NCBI GenBank assembly: GCA_035519675.1
Contig: DATIWB010000140.1
Span: 29,191-93,190, forward strand
DNA: 64,000 bases
Reading direction: 5' to 3'
DNA from: RPRB01 sp035519675
GTDB taxonomy: Bacteria > Myxococcota > Myxococcia > Myxococcales > Myxococcaceae
Under the pieces are notes generated by a model. The model searched no databases and was not told the origin of the DNA. It saw only the letters and a program-made list of their open reading frames with translations. Below, piece by piece: positions 37,724 to 46,512 of the stretch (its first letter is position 1; each line of letters starts with the position of its first letter). The position numbers and the translations under genes were made by a program.

Positions 37724-37727
37724 GGCC

Positions 37728-38471
37728 ATGACCGCGCCGCTCCCGCTCGCCTACGGACTGTTCCTGGTGGTGCTCCGCAGCTCGGCCCTGGTCGCCGCGG
37801 CGCCGGTCTTCTCCGCCCGCGCGGTGCCGGTCCGTGCGCGGCTCGCCCTGGGACTGGTGCTGGGGTTCGCCGTGTGGTCCGGAGCAGGCTCACCGACGCC
37901 GGGGGTCCCGGCCACGCTCGGGGCGCTGCTCGCGGCGGCGGTGGGCGAGACGGTGCTCGGGCTGAGCGCCGGGCTCGGCGCCCGCCTGGTGCTCGAGGCG
38001 GCGCTGGGCGCCGGGCAAGCGGCTGCGCTCAGCATGGGTCTCGGCTACGGCGCGGTGCTCGATCCGACGAGCGGCGCCGAGTCCACCGCCATCGGCGAGC
38101 TCCTGGCGATGCTGGCGCTCGCCAGCTGCGTGGCGCTCGGCTTCCACCGCGAGGCGGTGCTGTGGCTCGCCCGGTCCGTGGTGGCGCAGCCGCCGGGCGC
38201 TCCGCTGTCCTGGGAGCACCTGCTCCACGGCGTCCTCACCCAGGGGCTGCTGGGGACGGCGCTCGCGGTGCGGCTGGCCTTCCCGATGCTCGGCGCCGCC
38301 GTCTTCGGCCACGCGGTCCTCGGCGTCCTCTCGCGGCTCACCCCCCAGCTGAACATGGGAAGCCTGGGCTTCGCCGCCTCGCTCCTGGCCGGTGGCGCGG
38401 CCCTCTTCGCGGTGGCCCCGGCCGCCTCGCTCCTCGCCGCGCAGATGGCCACCGCGGCGCTCGGGCGGTGA
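37728..38471 (+). CDS. fliR: flagellar export gate protein FliR
   Basis: Integral membrane gate subunit with about six hydrophobic helices. Family landmarks include RSSALVAAAPVFSARAVPVRARLALGL, the GAGQAAALSMGLGYGAVLDP segment and RLTPQLNMGSLGFAASLLAG. 247 residues, 4 bases after fliQ and 10 before flhB. Confidence 0.95.
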   Translation: MTAPLPLAYGLFLVVLRSSALVAAAPVFSARAVPVRARLALGLVLGFAVWSGAGSPTPGVPATLGALLAAAVGETVLGLSAGLGARLVLEAALGAGQAAALSMGLGYGAVLDPTSGAESTAIGELLAMLALASCVALGFHREAVLWLARSVVAQPPGAPLSWEHLLHGVLTQGLLGTALAVRLAFPMLGAAVFGHAVLGVLSRLTPQLNMGSLGFAASLLAGGAALFAVAPAASLLAAQMATAALGR

Positions 38472-38481
38472 GGGAGGACGG

Positions 38482-39561
38482 GTGGCTGCCGATCGCGACC
38501 AGAGGACGGAGGCCGCCAGCGAACGGCAGCGCGAGCGCGCCTTCAACGAAGGCCGCGTCCCGCTCGGACGGGACGCGGTCCTGGTGGCCTCGCTCGGCGC
38601 CGCGGCCGTCGTCACCGTGGCCAGCGGGGCTGCCTTCCGGGACCTCCTGACCTCGCTGGTGCGCGCCTCGGCGGCCGGCGTGGGGCGGCCCGAGTTCCGG
38701 AGCCTGGTCGTCGACCTGGGCCGGGCGACCGGGCAGACGGTGCTGGTGGTGGCCGCCGCGGCCGCCGCGGCCGTCGCCGCCACCGTGGCCCAGACGCGGG
38801 GAGGGCTGTGGCCACAGCTCGCACTTCCGGACTTCACCCGCCTGGCCAAGGGCGAACGGCTCCGCCGGCTCTTCGGCCGTGCGTTCCTCCTCGACCTGGC
38901 GCTGGCCGCCGTCAAGGCGGTGGCGGTGGGCGGCGCCGCAGCCCTGGCGCTCCGCGACGCGTTTCTGACGCTCCCCCAGCTGCTGACCGCGGACCCGTCC
39001 CGCCAGCTGGTGTCGCTCTTCGGCGCGCTGGGCGGGGCGGCCGGCCGGGTGCTCCTGGCCATGGCCGCGGTGGCGGGCCTGGACGTTGCAGTGACCCGGT
39101 TCCGGTTCTTCGAGGGCCTGAAGATGACCCGGGACGAGGTGAGGCGCGAGCGCAAGGAGGACGAGGGCGATCCGCTCGTCCGCGCCCGGCGTCGACGCCG
39201 CCACCGCGAGCTGGCCAAGGGCCGCGCCCAGCGCGAGGTGCCCCGCGCGGACGCGCTGGTGGTCAACCCGGTGCACGTGGCCGTCGCCATCCGCTACCGC
39301 AAGGACGAGGGCAGCGCCCCCCGGGTGACGGCCAAGGGAAAGGGAGCGCTGGCCGCGACCATGCGAGACCTCGCCCGCGCCAGCGGCGTTCCCATCGTCG
39401 AGGACGTGCCCCTGGCACGGCTGCTCTACAAGCGGGTGAAGGTGGGGGGCACCATCCCGGCCGAGACCTACCGCGCCGTGGCTGCGGTGCTGGCCTGGGT
39501 CTACCGGATCACCGGTCGCACCGCGCTGCTGGGCGGTGAGGCCCGGGGTGAGCGCCGTTGA
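38482..39561 (+). CDS. flhB: flagellar export switch protein FlhB, with NPVH autocleavage motif
   Basis: Export gate protein that switches secretion from hook to filament substrates. Four membrane helices fill residues 30-210, followed by the cytoplasmic domain (KMTRDEVRRERKEDEGDPLVRARRR). The autocleavage motif reads NPVH (Asn262-His265) instead of the near-universal NPTH, in the context ADALVVNPVHVAVAIRY. Asn and Pro, between which cleavage occurs, are retained. The start is GTG at 38482 behind GGGAGGA. 359 residues. The stop overlaps the flhA TTG by 4 bases. Confidence 0.96.
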   Translation: MAADRDQRTEAASERQRERAFNEGRVPLGRDAVLVASLGAAAVVTVASGAAFRDLLTSLVRASAAGVGRPEFRSLVVDLGRATGQTVLVVAAAAAAAVAATVAQTRGGLWPQLALPDFTRLAKGERLRRLFGRAFLLDLALAAVKAVAVGGAAALALRDAFLTLPQLLTADPSRQLVSLFGALGGAAGRVLLAMAAVAGLDVAVTRFRFFEGLKMTRDEVRRERKEDEGDPLVRARRRRRHRELAKGRAQREVPRADALVVNPVHVAVAIRYRKDEGSAPRVTAKGKGALAATMRDLARASGVPIVEDVPLARLLYKRVKVGGTIPAETYRAVAAVLAWVYRITGRTALLGGEARGERR

Positions 39562-41621
39562 GCGCTGACCCTGGAGCGGTGAAGCCCGGAACCGCCGAGG
39601 CTCTGCTCGCCCTGGCGGTGCTGGGCGTGCTGGCCGTCCTCATCGTGCCGCTGCCGGCGCTGATGCTGGACGTGCTGCTGGCCTTCAACATCGGCCTGTC
39701 GGTGCTGATGCTCCTGGTGGCGCTCGGACTCACCCGGCCGCTCGACTTCTCCGTCTTCCCCTCGTTGCTCCTCATCACCACGCTCTTCCGCCTGGCGCTG
39801 AACGTGGCCACCACCCGGCTCGTCCTCCTGCGGGGCGGAGAGGGCCCGGGCGCCGCGGGGCACGTCATCGAGACCTTCGGCCGCTTCGCGGTGGGCGGCA
39901 GCCTGGTGGTGGGCGCGGTCATCTTCCTCATCCTGCTGGTGGTGAACTTCGCGGTCATCACCAAGGGCTCGGGCCGGGTGTCGGAGGTCGCAGCCCGCTT
40001 CACCCTCGACGCCTTGCCCGGCAAGCAGATGTCCATCGACGCCGACCTGGCGGCGGGCATCATCGACGACCGCGAGGCCCGCGCCCGCCGCTCCGGACTG
40101 GAGCGGGAGGCCGAGTTCTTCGGCGCCATGGACGGGGCGAGCAAGTTCGTCCGCGGGGACGCGGTGGCCGGCCTGTTCATCACCGGCATCAACATCGTCG
40201 GCGGGCTCCTCGCCGGGCTGCTGCGGGACCGGCTCTCGCTCGGGGCGGCGGTCGAGACCTACACCCTGCTCACCGTCGGGGACGGGCTCGTCTCCCAGAT
40301 GCCGGCCCTGCTGGTGTCCACCGCGGCGGGCATCGTCGTCACCCGGGCCGCCGGGGCGGACCTCGGCTCGCAGGTGGGAGCGCAGGTCTTCGGCCGGCCC
40401 CGGGTGCTGACCGGCGCGGCCGCGGTGCTGGGCATCCTGGCCCTCATCCCCGGCATGCCGATGGTGGCCTTCGGCGCGCTGGCCGCCGGGGCGATGGTGC
40501 TCGCCCGCCGGGCCCGCCGTTCTGCGCTGGCGACACCGCCGGCCATCCGGGCCGAACAGAAGGCGCCGGAGCGGATCCAGGATCTGCTGTCGATGGAGGC
40601 GCTGGAGCTGGAGGTGGGCGTGGGGCTCCTTCCGCTGATCGACGTGGCCCGCGGGGGCGAGCTGCCCGGCCGGGTGACCGCGCTGCGGCGCCAGCTGGCG
40701 ACGGACCTGGGCATCGTCATCCCCTCGGTCCACCTCCGGGACAACCTCCGGCTGGACGGGAGCACCTACCGCATCCTCCTCCGGGGCAACGAGGTCGCCC
40801 GGGGCACGGCCCACGTGGACCGGTTGATGGCGCTCGAGCCCAGCGGCGCGGCCCCCCGCGTCGAGGGCATCTCGGCGCGGGAGCCGGCCTTCGGGTTGCC
40901 GGCGGTGTGGATCCTCCCCCCCATGCGCGACCGGGCCGAGTCCGCGGGGCTCACCCTGGTGGACCCGGCCTCCGTGCTCACCACCCACCTCGGCGAGGTG
41001 CTGCGCCGCAACGCCCACGAGCTGGTCGGCCGCCAGGAGACCCAGGAGCTGCTCGCCACCTGCGCCAAGGACGCCCCGAAGCTGGTGGAGGACGCGGTGC
41101 CCGGGACCGTCACCCTGGGCGAGCTGGTGCGCGTGCTCCGCGGGCTCCTCCGCGAGGGACTCTCGGTCCGCGACCTGCGGACCATCCTCGAGGCGGTGGC
41201 CGACGCCGCACCGAGGAGCAAGGACACCGCCTACCTGGTCGAGCAGGCCCGGCGGAGGCTCGCCCGCCACATCACCGCGCGGATCAGCGCCTCCGAGGGC
41301 GTGGTGCGCGCGCTCACGCTCGACCGCCCCACCGAGGACCTGCTGCGTCAGTCGCTCGCCTCGAGCGACGGAGAGGCCGCGCTGGCTCCGGACGCCGAGA
41401 GTGCGCGCCGGCTCATCGCCTCCCTCGAGGCCCGGGCCAGCTCCCTCACCGCCCAGGGCCAGCCGGCAGTGGTGCTCGCCCCCCCGGACCTCCGCCGGCC
41501 GCTGTTCGACCTTCTGTCTCGCTTCGTCCCCGACCTGTGGGTGGTGACCGCCCGCGAGCTGCTCCCGGGGACCACCGTCCAACCCGCCGGCGCGCTGCAG
41601 ATGACCTCGCTCGCCGCCTGA
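39558..41621 (+). CDS. flhA: flagellar export gate protein FlhA
   Basis: Large gate protein that channels proton energy to export and docks chaperone-substrate complexes. The N-terminal half has about eight membrane helices with the conserved loops FPSLLLITTLFRLALNVATTR, DALPGKQMSIDADL and VGDGLVSQMPALL. The C-terminal half (about 335-687) is the cytosolic nonameric ring. Start is a TTG overlapping the flhB stop. 687 residues, normal. Confidence 0.97.
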   Translation: MSADPGAVKPGTAEALLALAVLGVLAVLIVPLPALMLDVLLAFNIGLSVLMLLVALGLTRPLDFSVFPSLLLITTLFRLALNVATTRLVLLRGGEGPGAAGHVIETFGRFAVGGSLVVGAVIFLILLVVNFAVITKGSGRVSEVAARFTLDALPGKQMSIDADLAAGIIDDREARARRSGLEREAEFFGAMDGASKFVRGDAVAGLFITGINIVGGLLAGLLRDRLSLGAAVETYTLLTVGDGLVSQMPALLVSTAAGIVVTRAAGADLGSQVGAQVFGRPRVLTGAAAVLGILALIPGMPMVAFGALAAGAMVLARRARRSALATPPAIRAEQKAPERIQDLLSMEALELEVGVGLLPLIDVARGGELPGRVTALRRQLATDLGIVIPSVHLRDNLRLDGSTYRILLRGNEVARGTAHVDRLMALEPSGAAPRVEGISAREPAFGLPAVWILPPMRDRAESAGLTLVDPASVLTTHLGEVLRRNAHELVGRQETQELLATCAKDAPKLVEDAVPGTVTLGELVRVLRGLLREGLSVRDLRTILEAVADAAPRSKDTAYLVEQARRRLARHITARISASEGVVRALTLDRPTEDLLRQSLASSDGEAALAPDAESARRLIASLEARASSLTAQGQPAVVLAPPDLRRPLFDLLSRFVPDLWVVTARELLPGTTVQPAGALQMTSLAA

Positions 41622-41649
41622 AGACCACCGCCGCCCGAAGAGACGACGC

Positions 41650-42765
41650 ATGTACGCCACCGCCAGAACCTTTCGCGCCCGTGACTCTCGCTCGGCCCTC
41701 GCTGCGGTGAAGGCCGCGCTCGGCCCCGACGCCGTCATTCTCTCCACCCGGGAGGTCGAGGGCGGGCTGTTCCGCTCGCCGGAGATCGAGGTCACCGCCG
41801 CGCTCGAGCCCGAGGCCCGGTCCGGGCCAGCCGCGGGCGGCGCGACTGCCTCCCGCGCCCCGATGGGCTCGGGCGTCCCCGAGTCGCTCCAGTCGGAGCT
41901 GGAGACGCTCCGGACGTCGCTGAAGGAGACGCAGGCCGCGCTGCGCCTGGTGACGGAGCAGGCGCGGGCCGGCGCCGAGCTGCGGCTCCCTCCCGCCGCC
42001 GCGCAGCTCCACGGCGGGCTGGTGCTCCGGGGCATGCACCCCAGGCTGGCGGAGAATCTGATCAAGGCCGCGGTCGCCGACGCGCCGGAGGCCAGCCGCG
42101 CCGAGCTGGTGGCCAGCGTCCGGAACCAGCTCGCCGAGCGGGTGGTGGCCACCCGGGCGCCCTGGCTCCAGCCGGGCCGCCGCATCGTCGCCCTGGTCGG
42201 CCCGACCGGCGTCGGCAAGACCACCACCCTGGCCAAGATCGCCGCCCGGGCGCTGATGGAGCGGCGGTCCAGCGTGGCGCTGATCACCGTCGACACCTAC
42301 CGGATCGGCGCGGCCGAGCAGCTGGCGCGCTACGGGCACATCATGCGCCTGCAGACCCAGGTGGCCCGGAGCGCCGCCGAGCTGCAGATGGCGGTGGCCC
42401 GCACCGGCGATGCCGAGTTGGTGCTGGTGGACACCGCCGGCCGCTCCGCGCTCTCCGAGAACCTGTCCCAGGCCGAGCTGGTCCGGGCCATCCCCGACGT
42501 CGAGCTGCACCTGGTGCTCAGCGCGGCCGTGGGCTACCAGGAATCGTCGGCGATCGCCGAGAAGTTCAAGCGCATCGCCCCCTCGCGGGTCATCCTCACC
42601 CGGCTCGACGAGGCCGCGGGCCCGGCGGGCGTCATCTCCGCGCTGGTGCCCATCGCCCGGCCGGTGAGCTGCATCACCGACGGCCAGCGCGTGCCCGAGG
42701 ACCTCCACACCGTCACCGGCGCCGAGCTGCTCGAGCGGATGCTCGGACACGCGGGGCGGGCATGA
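41650..42765 (+). CDS. flhF: flagellar SRP-like GTPase FlhF
   Basis: SRP-family GTPase that sets the site of flagellar assembly, commonly a pole. The N-terminal signature is TFRARDSRSALAAVKAALGPDAVILSTREVEGG; the G1 loop GPTGVGKTT lies at 184-192, the Asp of DTYRIGAAEQL and the DTAGR motif follow, and TRLDEAAGPAG closes the G domain. 371 residues. It overlaps flhG by 4 bases. Presence with flhG suggests control of flagellar number and polar placement. Confidence 0.96.
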   Translation: MYATARTFRARDSRSALAAVKAALGPDAVILSTREVEGGLFRSPEIEVTAALEPEARSGPAAGGATASRAPMGSGVPESLQSELETLRTSLKETQAALRLVTEQARAGAELRLPPAAAQLHGGLVLRGMHPRLAENLIKAAVADAPEASRAELVASVRNQLAERVVATRAPWLQPGRRIVALVGPTGVGKTTTLAKIAARALMERRSSVALITVDTYRIGAAEQLARYGHIMRLQTQVARSAAELQMAVARTGDAELVLVDTAGRSALSENLSQAELVRAIPDVELHLVLSAAVGYQESSAIAEKFKRIAPSRVILTRLDEAAGPAGVISALVPIARPVSCITDGQRVPEDLHTVTGAELLERMLGHAGRA

Positions 42766-43655
42766 GTCCCCCGGTCCCGCAGGATCAGGCTTCCGGGCTG
42801 CGCCGGGCGCTCATCCCTCCGGTGGGAACGCGCCGGCTCCGGGTGGTGGCGGTCACCTCGGGGAAGGGCGGGGTGGGGAAGACCAACGTCGCCGCGAACC
42901 TGGCGGTGCTGGCCGCGTCGCGCCAGCGGCGGGTGCTGGTCATCGACGCCGACCTCGGGCTGGCCAACGTGGAGATCGTCCTCGGGCTCGCGCCGAAGTT
43001 CCACATCGGGCACCTGCTCACCGAGGACCTGCAACTGGAGCAGGTGCTCGCCCAGGGGCCGCGCGGGGTGAGGGTGCTGCCGGCCGGCTCGGGCATCCAG
43101 TCCCTCTCCCGCCTCGAGCCCGACCAGCGGATGAGCCTGGTGAACGCGCTCGACGCGCTGGAGGAAGCGTTCGACCTGATCATCATCGACACCGGGGCGG
43201 GCATCGGGGACAACGTGCTCTTCTTCGCCGGAGCGGCCCAGGAGGTGGTGCTGGTGGTCAGCCCCGAGCCGACCTCCCTCACCGACGCCTACGCCGCGCT
43301 CAAGGTCCTCAGCCAGGAAGCGGGCGTCCGGCACTTCCGGGTGCTGGTGAACTCGGTGGCCAGCGAGGCGCTGGCCCATGACGTCTTCCAGCGGCTCACC
43401 GCGGTCAGCGGCCGGTTCCTCGAGGCACAGGTCACTTTCCTCGGCCACGTCCCTCGGGACGAGAACCTGGGGCGGGCGCTCATGGCCCGCCGCCCGGTGG
43501 TGGAGCTCTTCCCGCGGTCCCCGGCTTCGCGCGCGCTGGAGCATCTCACCGATGCACTGCTCGGCGCCCCGCCGCCCGAGGGAGTGGACGGCGGCCTGAA
43601 GTTTCTCTGGAACCGGCTCCTGCGCGAGTCGAGCGAGGGGAGGAGGTCCGCCTGA
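42762..43655 (+). CDS. flhG: MinD-like ATPase FlhG/FleN
   Basis: ParA/MinD-family ATPase limiting flagellar number. The deviant Walker A motif is GKGGVGKT (34-41) with the signature lysine, followed by VLVIDADLGLANVEIVLGL and FDLIIIDTGAGIGDNVLFFAGAA, and a C-terminal amphipathic helix typical of membrane-targeted MinD proteins. In other bacteria FlhG represses the FleQ/FlrA-type activator; two such activators begin this locus. 297 residues, coupled to flhF. Confidence 0.94.
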   Translation: MSPPVPQDQASGLRRALIPPVGTRRLRVVAVTSGKGGVGKTNVAANLAVLAASRQRRVLVIDADLGLANVEIVLGLAPKFHIGHLLTEDLQLEQVLAQGPRGVRVLPAGSGIQSLSRLEPDQRMSLVNALDALEEAFDLIIIDTGAGIGDNVLFFAGAAQEVVLVVSPEPTSLTDAYAALKVLSQEAGVRHFRVLVNSVASEALAHDVFQRLTAVSGRFLEAQVTFLGHVPRDENLGRALMARRPVVELFPRSPASRALEHLTDALLGAPPPEGVDGGLKFLWNRLLRESSEGRRSA

Positions 43656-43656
43656 C

Positions 43657-44355
43657 GTGCATCGCGCCCACGCCCAGTACGCCCGTGGACCCGCCAGCGA
43701 CGCCGAGCTCCTCGCCCGGCACGCAGGGCTGGTGGACCGCGTGGCGCGGCGCGTGGCCGCACGGCTGGGCCGGCCGGAGCTGGCGGACGACCTCTGGTCT
43801 GCGGGCGCGATGGGGCTGCTGGACGCGGCGCAGCGCTTCGATGCCGCGCGCGACGTCCGGTTCGAGGACTTCGCCGAGCACCGGATCCGCGGGGCGATGC
43901 TGGACGAGGTGCGGAAGATGGACCACCTCCCCCGGCGTCTGCGCGCCCAGGTGGAGTCGGCCCGGAAGGCCCGCCGAGCGCTCGCCCAGGAGCTGGGGCG
44001 GGAGGCCACCGCGGAGGAGCTGGCCAGCAGCCTGGACCTCTCCACGCCCGAGCTGCACGTGCTGGAGCTGCTCGCCGAGCCGCTGCTTCCACTGGACGAG
44101 GAGCTCGTCGGCGAGACGACGGACGGTCCGGACGCGGCTCTGCACCGGACCCAGCTGCGGGGGCTGCTCTCCCGGGCCATCGGCCAGCTTTCCGAGCGGC
44201 TCCAGCTGCTGCTCTCGCTCCACTACGTCGAGGGGCTCACCTACCGTGAGGTGGCCGAGGTGCTGGAGGTGAGCGAACCGCGGGTGTGCCAGCTCCACGG
44301 CCAGGCGCTGCAGCAGCTCCGGCAGCGGCTCTCCGACGAACGGGAGGGCCTGTGA
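43657..44355 (+). CDS. fliA: flagellar sigma factor FliA (sigma-28)
   Basis: Alternative sigma factor for late flagellar genes. Region 2 contains RVARRVAARLGRPELADDLWSAGAMGLLDAAQRFD and FAEHRIRGAMLDEVRKMDHLPRRLR. Region 3 follows, and region 4 ends with LHYVEGLTYREVAEVLEVSEPRVCQLHGQAL. GTG start one base after flhG. 232 residues is usual. Its anti-sigma factor FlgM is encoded about 5.3 kb downstream. It is the last gene of the fliL operon and converges on fliJ. Confidence 0.95.
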   Translation: MHRAHAQYARGPASDAELLARHAGLVDRVARRVAARLGRPELADDLWSAGAMGLLDAAQRFDAARDVRFEDFAEHRIRGAMLDEVRKMDHLPRRLRAQVESARKARRALAQELGREATAEELASSLDLSTPELHVLELLAEPLLPLDEELVGETTDGPDAALHRTQLRGLLSRAIGQLSERLQLLLSLHYVEGLTYREVAEVLEVSEPRVCQLHGQALQQLRQRLSDEREGL

Positions 44356-44456
44356 GGCGCGCGCGCACCGGGACGGCCGCGTCATCGCCGGACGAGGTGT
44401 CTGGCACCGCGCGGGCTCGAGCCGCTGGCCCGGGCCAGGACGTGGCAACTCCCTCC
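44356..44456. other. convergent intergenic region between fliA and fliJ
   Basis: 101 bases between two converging genes. It contains a 10-base palindrome GGCTCGAGCC (44414-44423) and the 14-base palindrome CTGGCCCGGGCCAG (44425-44438). These could fold on either strand and reduce read-through, but there is no T-run, so no intrinsic terminator is claimed. Confidence 0.45.
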
Positions 44457-44879
44457 TCAGTCGCCCGTTCGACCGCGGCGCGCGGCAGCGAGGTCGTCGA
44501 GCGCGCGCGCCTCGCGCTTCTCCTCCGCGGCGCGGGCCTCCTCGCGCCGGCGCTGGACGACCCGGCGCACCATGTCCGCGCGCCGGTGTGCCCGCGCCTC
44601 CGCCTCCTGGGCCTTCCGGACCCGCTCCTCGGCACGGCGCTGCTCCTGCTCCGCCTGCGCCACCCGGGCCTGGGCGCTGGCCCGGGCACGATCGAGCAGC
44701 TCCCAGGCGCCGGCGCTCGCGTCCAGGGGCGCCGCCTCCGCCGCCTGCCGGCGCAGCTCGAGCACCCGGTCGCGCGCCCTGGTCAGCAGGCCCTCCGCCT
44801 GGGCGAGCTCCACCCGCGCCGCGAGCTCCTCGCGCTCGCGGATCGCGATGAGCACGTCCAGCCGTCCTGCCGACGCCAT
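44457..44879 (-). CDS. fliJ: FliJ-like flagellar export chaperone, inverted
   Basis: A 140-residue, almost entirely helical coiled-coil protein starting RLDVLIAIREREELAARVELAQAEGLL, with the FliJ-like pattern of a short N-terminal hydrophobic repeat followed by long Ala/Arg/Glu heptads. FliJ is the central stalk-like activator of the FliI ATPase and FlhA gate. The ATG at 44879 follows GGAGGT at good distance, which decides the start. It is the only minus-strand gene inside the locus. A flagellar role is inferred from the fold and from the absence of another FliJ candidate after fliI; sequence identity in this family is always low. Confidence 0.72.
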   Translation of the reverse strand: MASAGRLDVLIAIREREELAARVELAQAEGLLTRARDRVLELRRQAAEAAPLDASAGAWELLDRARASAQARVAQAEQEQRRAEERVRKAQEAEARAHRRADMVRRVVQRRREEARAAEEKREARALDDLAAARRGRTGD

Positions 44880-44901
44880 GCCACGCACCTCCGGCCCCGC
44901 T

Positions 44902-44932
44902 GGGCAGATTCTGCCCGGCAACTGCTGCCGGG
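44902..44932. promoter_or_regulatory. overlapping dyads between fliJ and flgF
   Basis: Two perfect dyads share bases: GGGCAG-ATT-CTGCCC (44902-44916) and CCCGGCA-ACTGC-TGCCGGG (44914-44932). They are centred about 75-90 bases upstream of the start predicted from the sigma-54 promoter at 44972, the usual place for enhancer sites. Which of the two sigma-54 activators binds cannot be told. Confidence 0.55.
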
Positions 44933-44971
44933 CGCACCTTTCCGCCCCGCGCATCGTCCAGGGTTTCGCGC

Positions 44972-44987
44972 TGGCCCCGTCCTTGCT
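44972..44987 (+). promoter_or_regulatory. sigma-54 promoter of the flgF-flgL operon
   Basis: TGGCCCCGTCCTTGCT keeps the TGGC and TTGCT boxes and exact GG-N10-GC spacing of a sigma-54 promoter. Predicted start near 44998, about 21 bases before the flgF ATG, leaves room for the GAGGCGG-like ribosome binding site. Confidence 0.72.
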
Positions 44988-45018
44988 CTCCCGGTGACTC
45001 ACCACGAGGCGGTGCGCG

Positions 45019-45723
45019 ATGGCTGACGGACTGTACCTGGCGATGGCAGGAGCGACGGCGCGGTCGGCGCAGCTCGACTCCATCGCCGACAACCTTGCCA
45101 ACGCCGAGACACCGGGGTTCAAGGCAGCGCGCCCCGCCTTCCAGTCCTTCCTCGCTCCGGCCGGCGCCGCCGGGGAGCAGTACGTGGCGGCCATCGCCAC
45201 CGGCATCGACCTCCGCCCCGGTCCCACCACCACCACCGGCAACGCGCTCGACGTGCTCCCCGAGGACGGCGGCTACCTCGCGGTCCAGACCGGGAGCGGC
45301 GTGGCCTTCACCCGCAACGGCCGGCTGGCGCTGGATGCCAGCGGCGTCCTCACCGCCGCTGGAGCGCCGGTGCTCTCTCTGACCGGCAAGCCCTTCGTCG
45401 TGCCCCCGGGCTCGAAGGTGAGCATCGGGCCCGACGGCATGGTGCTCGCCTCCGGCCAGCCGATGGACCGGCTGGGCGTGTTCCGGCTGGAGGGCGCGGT
45501 GGACCGGCTCGGCACCTCGCTGCTCGCGCCCAACGAGAACGGCCGCGCGGTGGCCGTCGAGCCCCGGGTGCGAACCGGAGAGATCGAGCTGGGGAACGCC
45601 GCACCGCTCGAGTCGACGGTGCAGATGATCTCCGCCCAGCGGCACTTCGACGCCGCGATGCAGGCCCTGCAGACCTACAAGACCATGGACGACCGGACGA
45701 CCGACCTCGGAAAGGTGCGCTGA
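45019..45723 (+). CDS. flgF: flagellar distal rod protein FlgF
   Basis: Rod subunit of the FlgE/F/G family. N-terminal signature QLDSIADNLANAETPGFKAAR; the mid region has GGYLAVQTGSGVAFTRNGRLALDASGVL; the C-terminal helix is VQMISAQRHFDAAMQALQTYKTMDDR. At 234 residues it is shorter than FlgG, as expected for FlgF, and it lies directly before flgG. First gene of the sigma-54-driven rod/ring operon. Confidence 0.93.
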   Translation: MADGLYLAMAGATARSAQLDSIADNLANAETPGFKAARPAFQSFLAPAGAAGEQYVAAIATGIDLRPGPTTTTGNALDVLPEDGGYLAVQTGSGVAFTRNGRLALDASGVLTAAGAPVLSLTGKPFVVPPGSKVSIGPDGMVLASGQPMDRLGVFRLEGAVDRLGTSLLAPNENGRAVAVEPRVRTGEIELGNAAPLESTVQMISAQRHFDAAMQALQTYKTMDDRTTDLGKVR

Positions 45724-45726
45724 CCC

Positions 45727-46512
45727 ATGCTTCGCTCGCTCTACACCGCCGCCACGGGGATGGAAGCCCAGCAGCTCAAGATGGACACCATCTCCAACAA
45801 CCTGGCCAACGCCAGCACCACCGGCTTCAAGAGGACCCGTGCCGAGTTCGAGGACCTGCTCTCGGACACCATCCGGGGAACCGGGCAGCCGGACCCGCGC
45901 GGCGGCACCCCGCCCTCGCCGCTCCAGGTCGGCCTCGGCGTTCGCACCGGGAGTACCACGCGGAACCTCAGCCAGGGCGACATGATCAACACCGGGAACC
46001 CCATGGACCTGGCGATCCAGGGCGACGGCTTCCTCCGCATCCAGCGGCCCAGCGGCGAGCTGGCCTACACCCGCGCCGGGAACCTCCGCGTCGACTCGGA
46101 CCGCCGCCTGGTCACCCAGCAGGGCGAGCTGGTGGACCCGGCCATCACCTTCCCCCAGGACACCACCGAGGTGACCATCAAGCCGGACGGAACGGTGCAG
46201 GTGAAGCTCCCGGGCAAGGAGGACCTCCAGGAGGTCGGCCGGCTCGAGCTGGCCACCTTCACCAACCCCGGCGGGCTCAAGGCCATCGGCGGCAACCTCT
46301 TCGAGGCCACCGAGGCCAGCGGCGCGGAGATCCGGGTCCGCCCCGGCGAGGACCGCGCGGGCACGTTCGCCCAGGGCTTCCTCGAAGGGGCCAACGTCAA
46401 GGCGGTGGAGGAGATGATCGACATGATCTCCACCCAGCGCGCCTACGAGCTCAACTCGAAGGTCATCCAGACCGCGGACCAGATGCTTCAGCGGCTGACC
46501 TCGCTGCGGTGA
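45727..46512 (+). CDS. flgG: flagellar distal rod protein FlgG
   Basis: Main distal rod subunit. LRSLYTAATGMEAQQLKMDTISNNLANASTTGFKRTRAEFEDLL is followed by GNPMDLAIQGDGFLRI, and the C-terminal SVQM-type helix reads EEMIDMISTQRAYELNSKVIQTADQMLQRL. 261 residues, the usual length. It overlaps the flgA GTG by 4 bases. Confidence 0.97.
   Translation: MLRSLYTAATGMEAQQLKMDTISNNLANASTTGFKRTRAEFEDLLSDTIRGTGQPDPRGGTPPSPLQVGLGVRTGSTTRNLSQGDMINTGNPMDLAIQGDGFLRIQRPSGELAYTRAGNLRVDSDRRLVTQQGELVDPAITFPQDTTEVTIKPDGTVQVKLPGKEDLQEVGRLELATFTNPGGLKAIGGNLFEATEASGAEIRVRPGEDRAGTFAQGFLEGANVKAVEEMIDMISTQRAYELNSKVIQTADQMLQRLTSLR

Noticed and set aside
39501..42296. 931-residue open frame on the minus strand
   Set aside because: Antisense to flhA and flhF; composition is that of a shadow frame.
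44402..44417. TGGCACCGCGCGGGCT as a sigma-54 promoter
   Set aside because: The -24 half and spacing fit, but the -12 half lacks TT, and the next plus-strand gene is 600 bases away across antisense fliJ.
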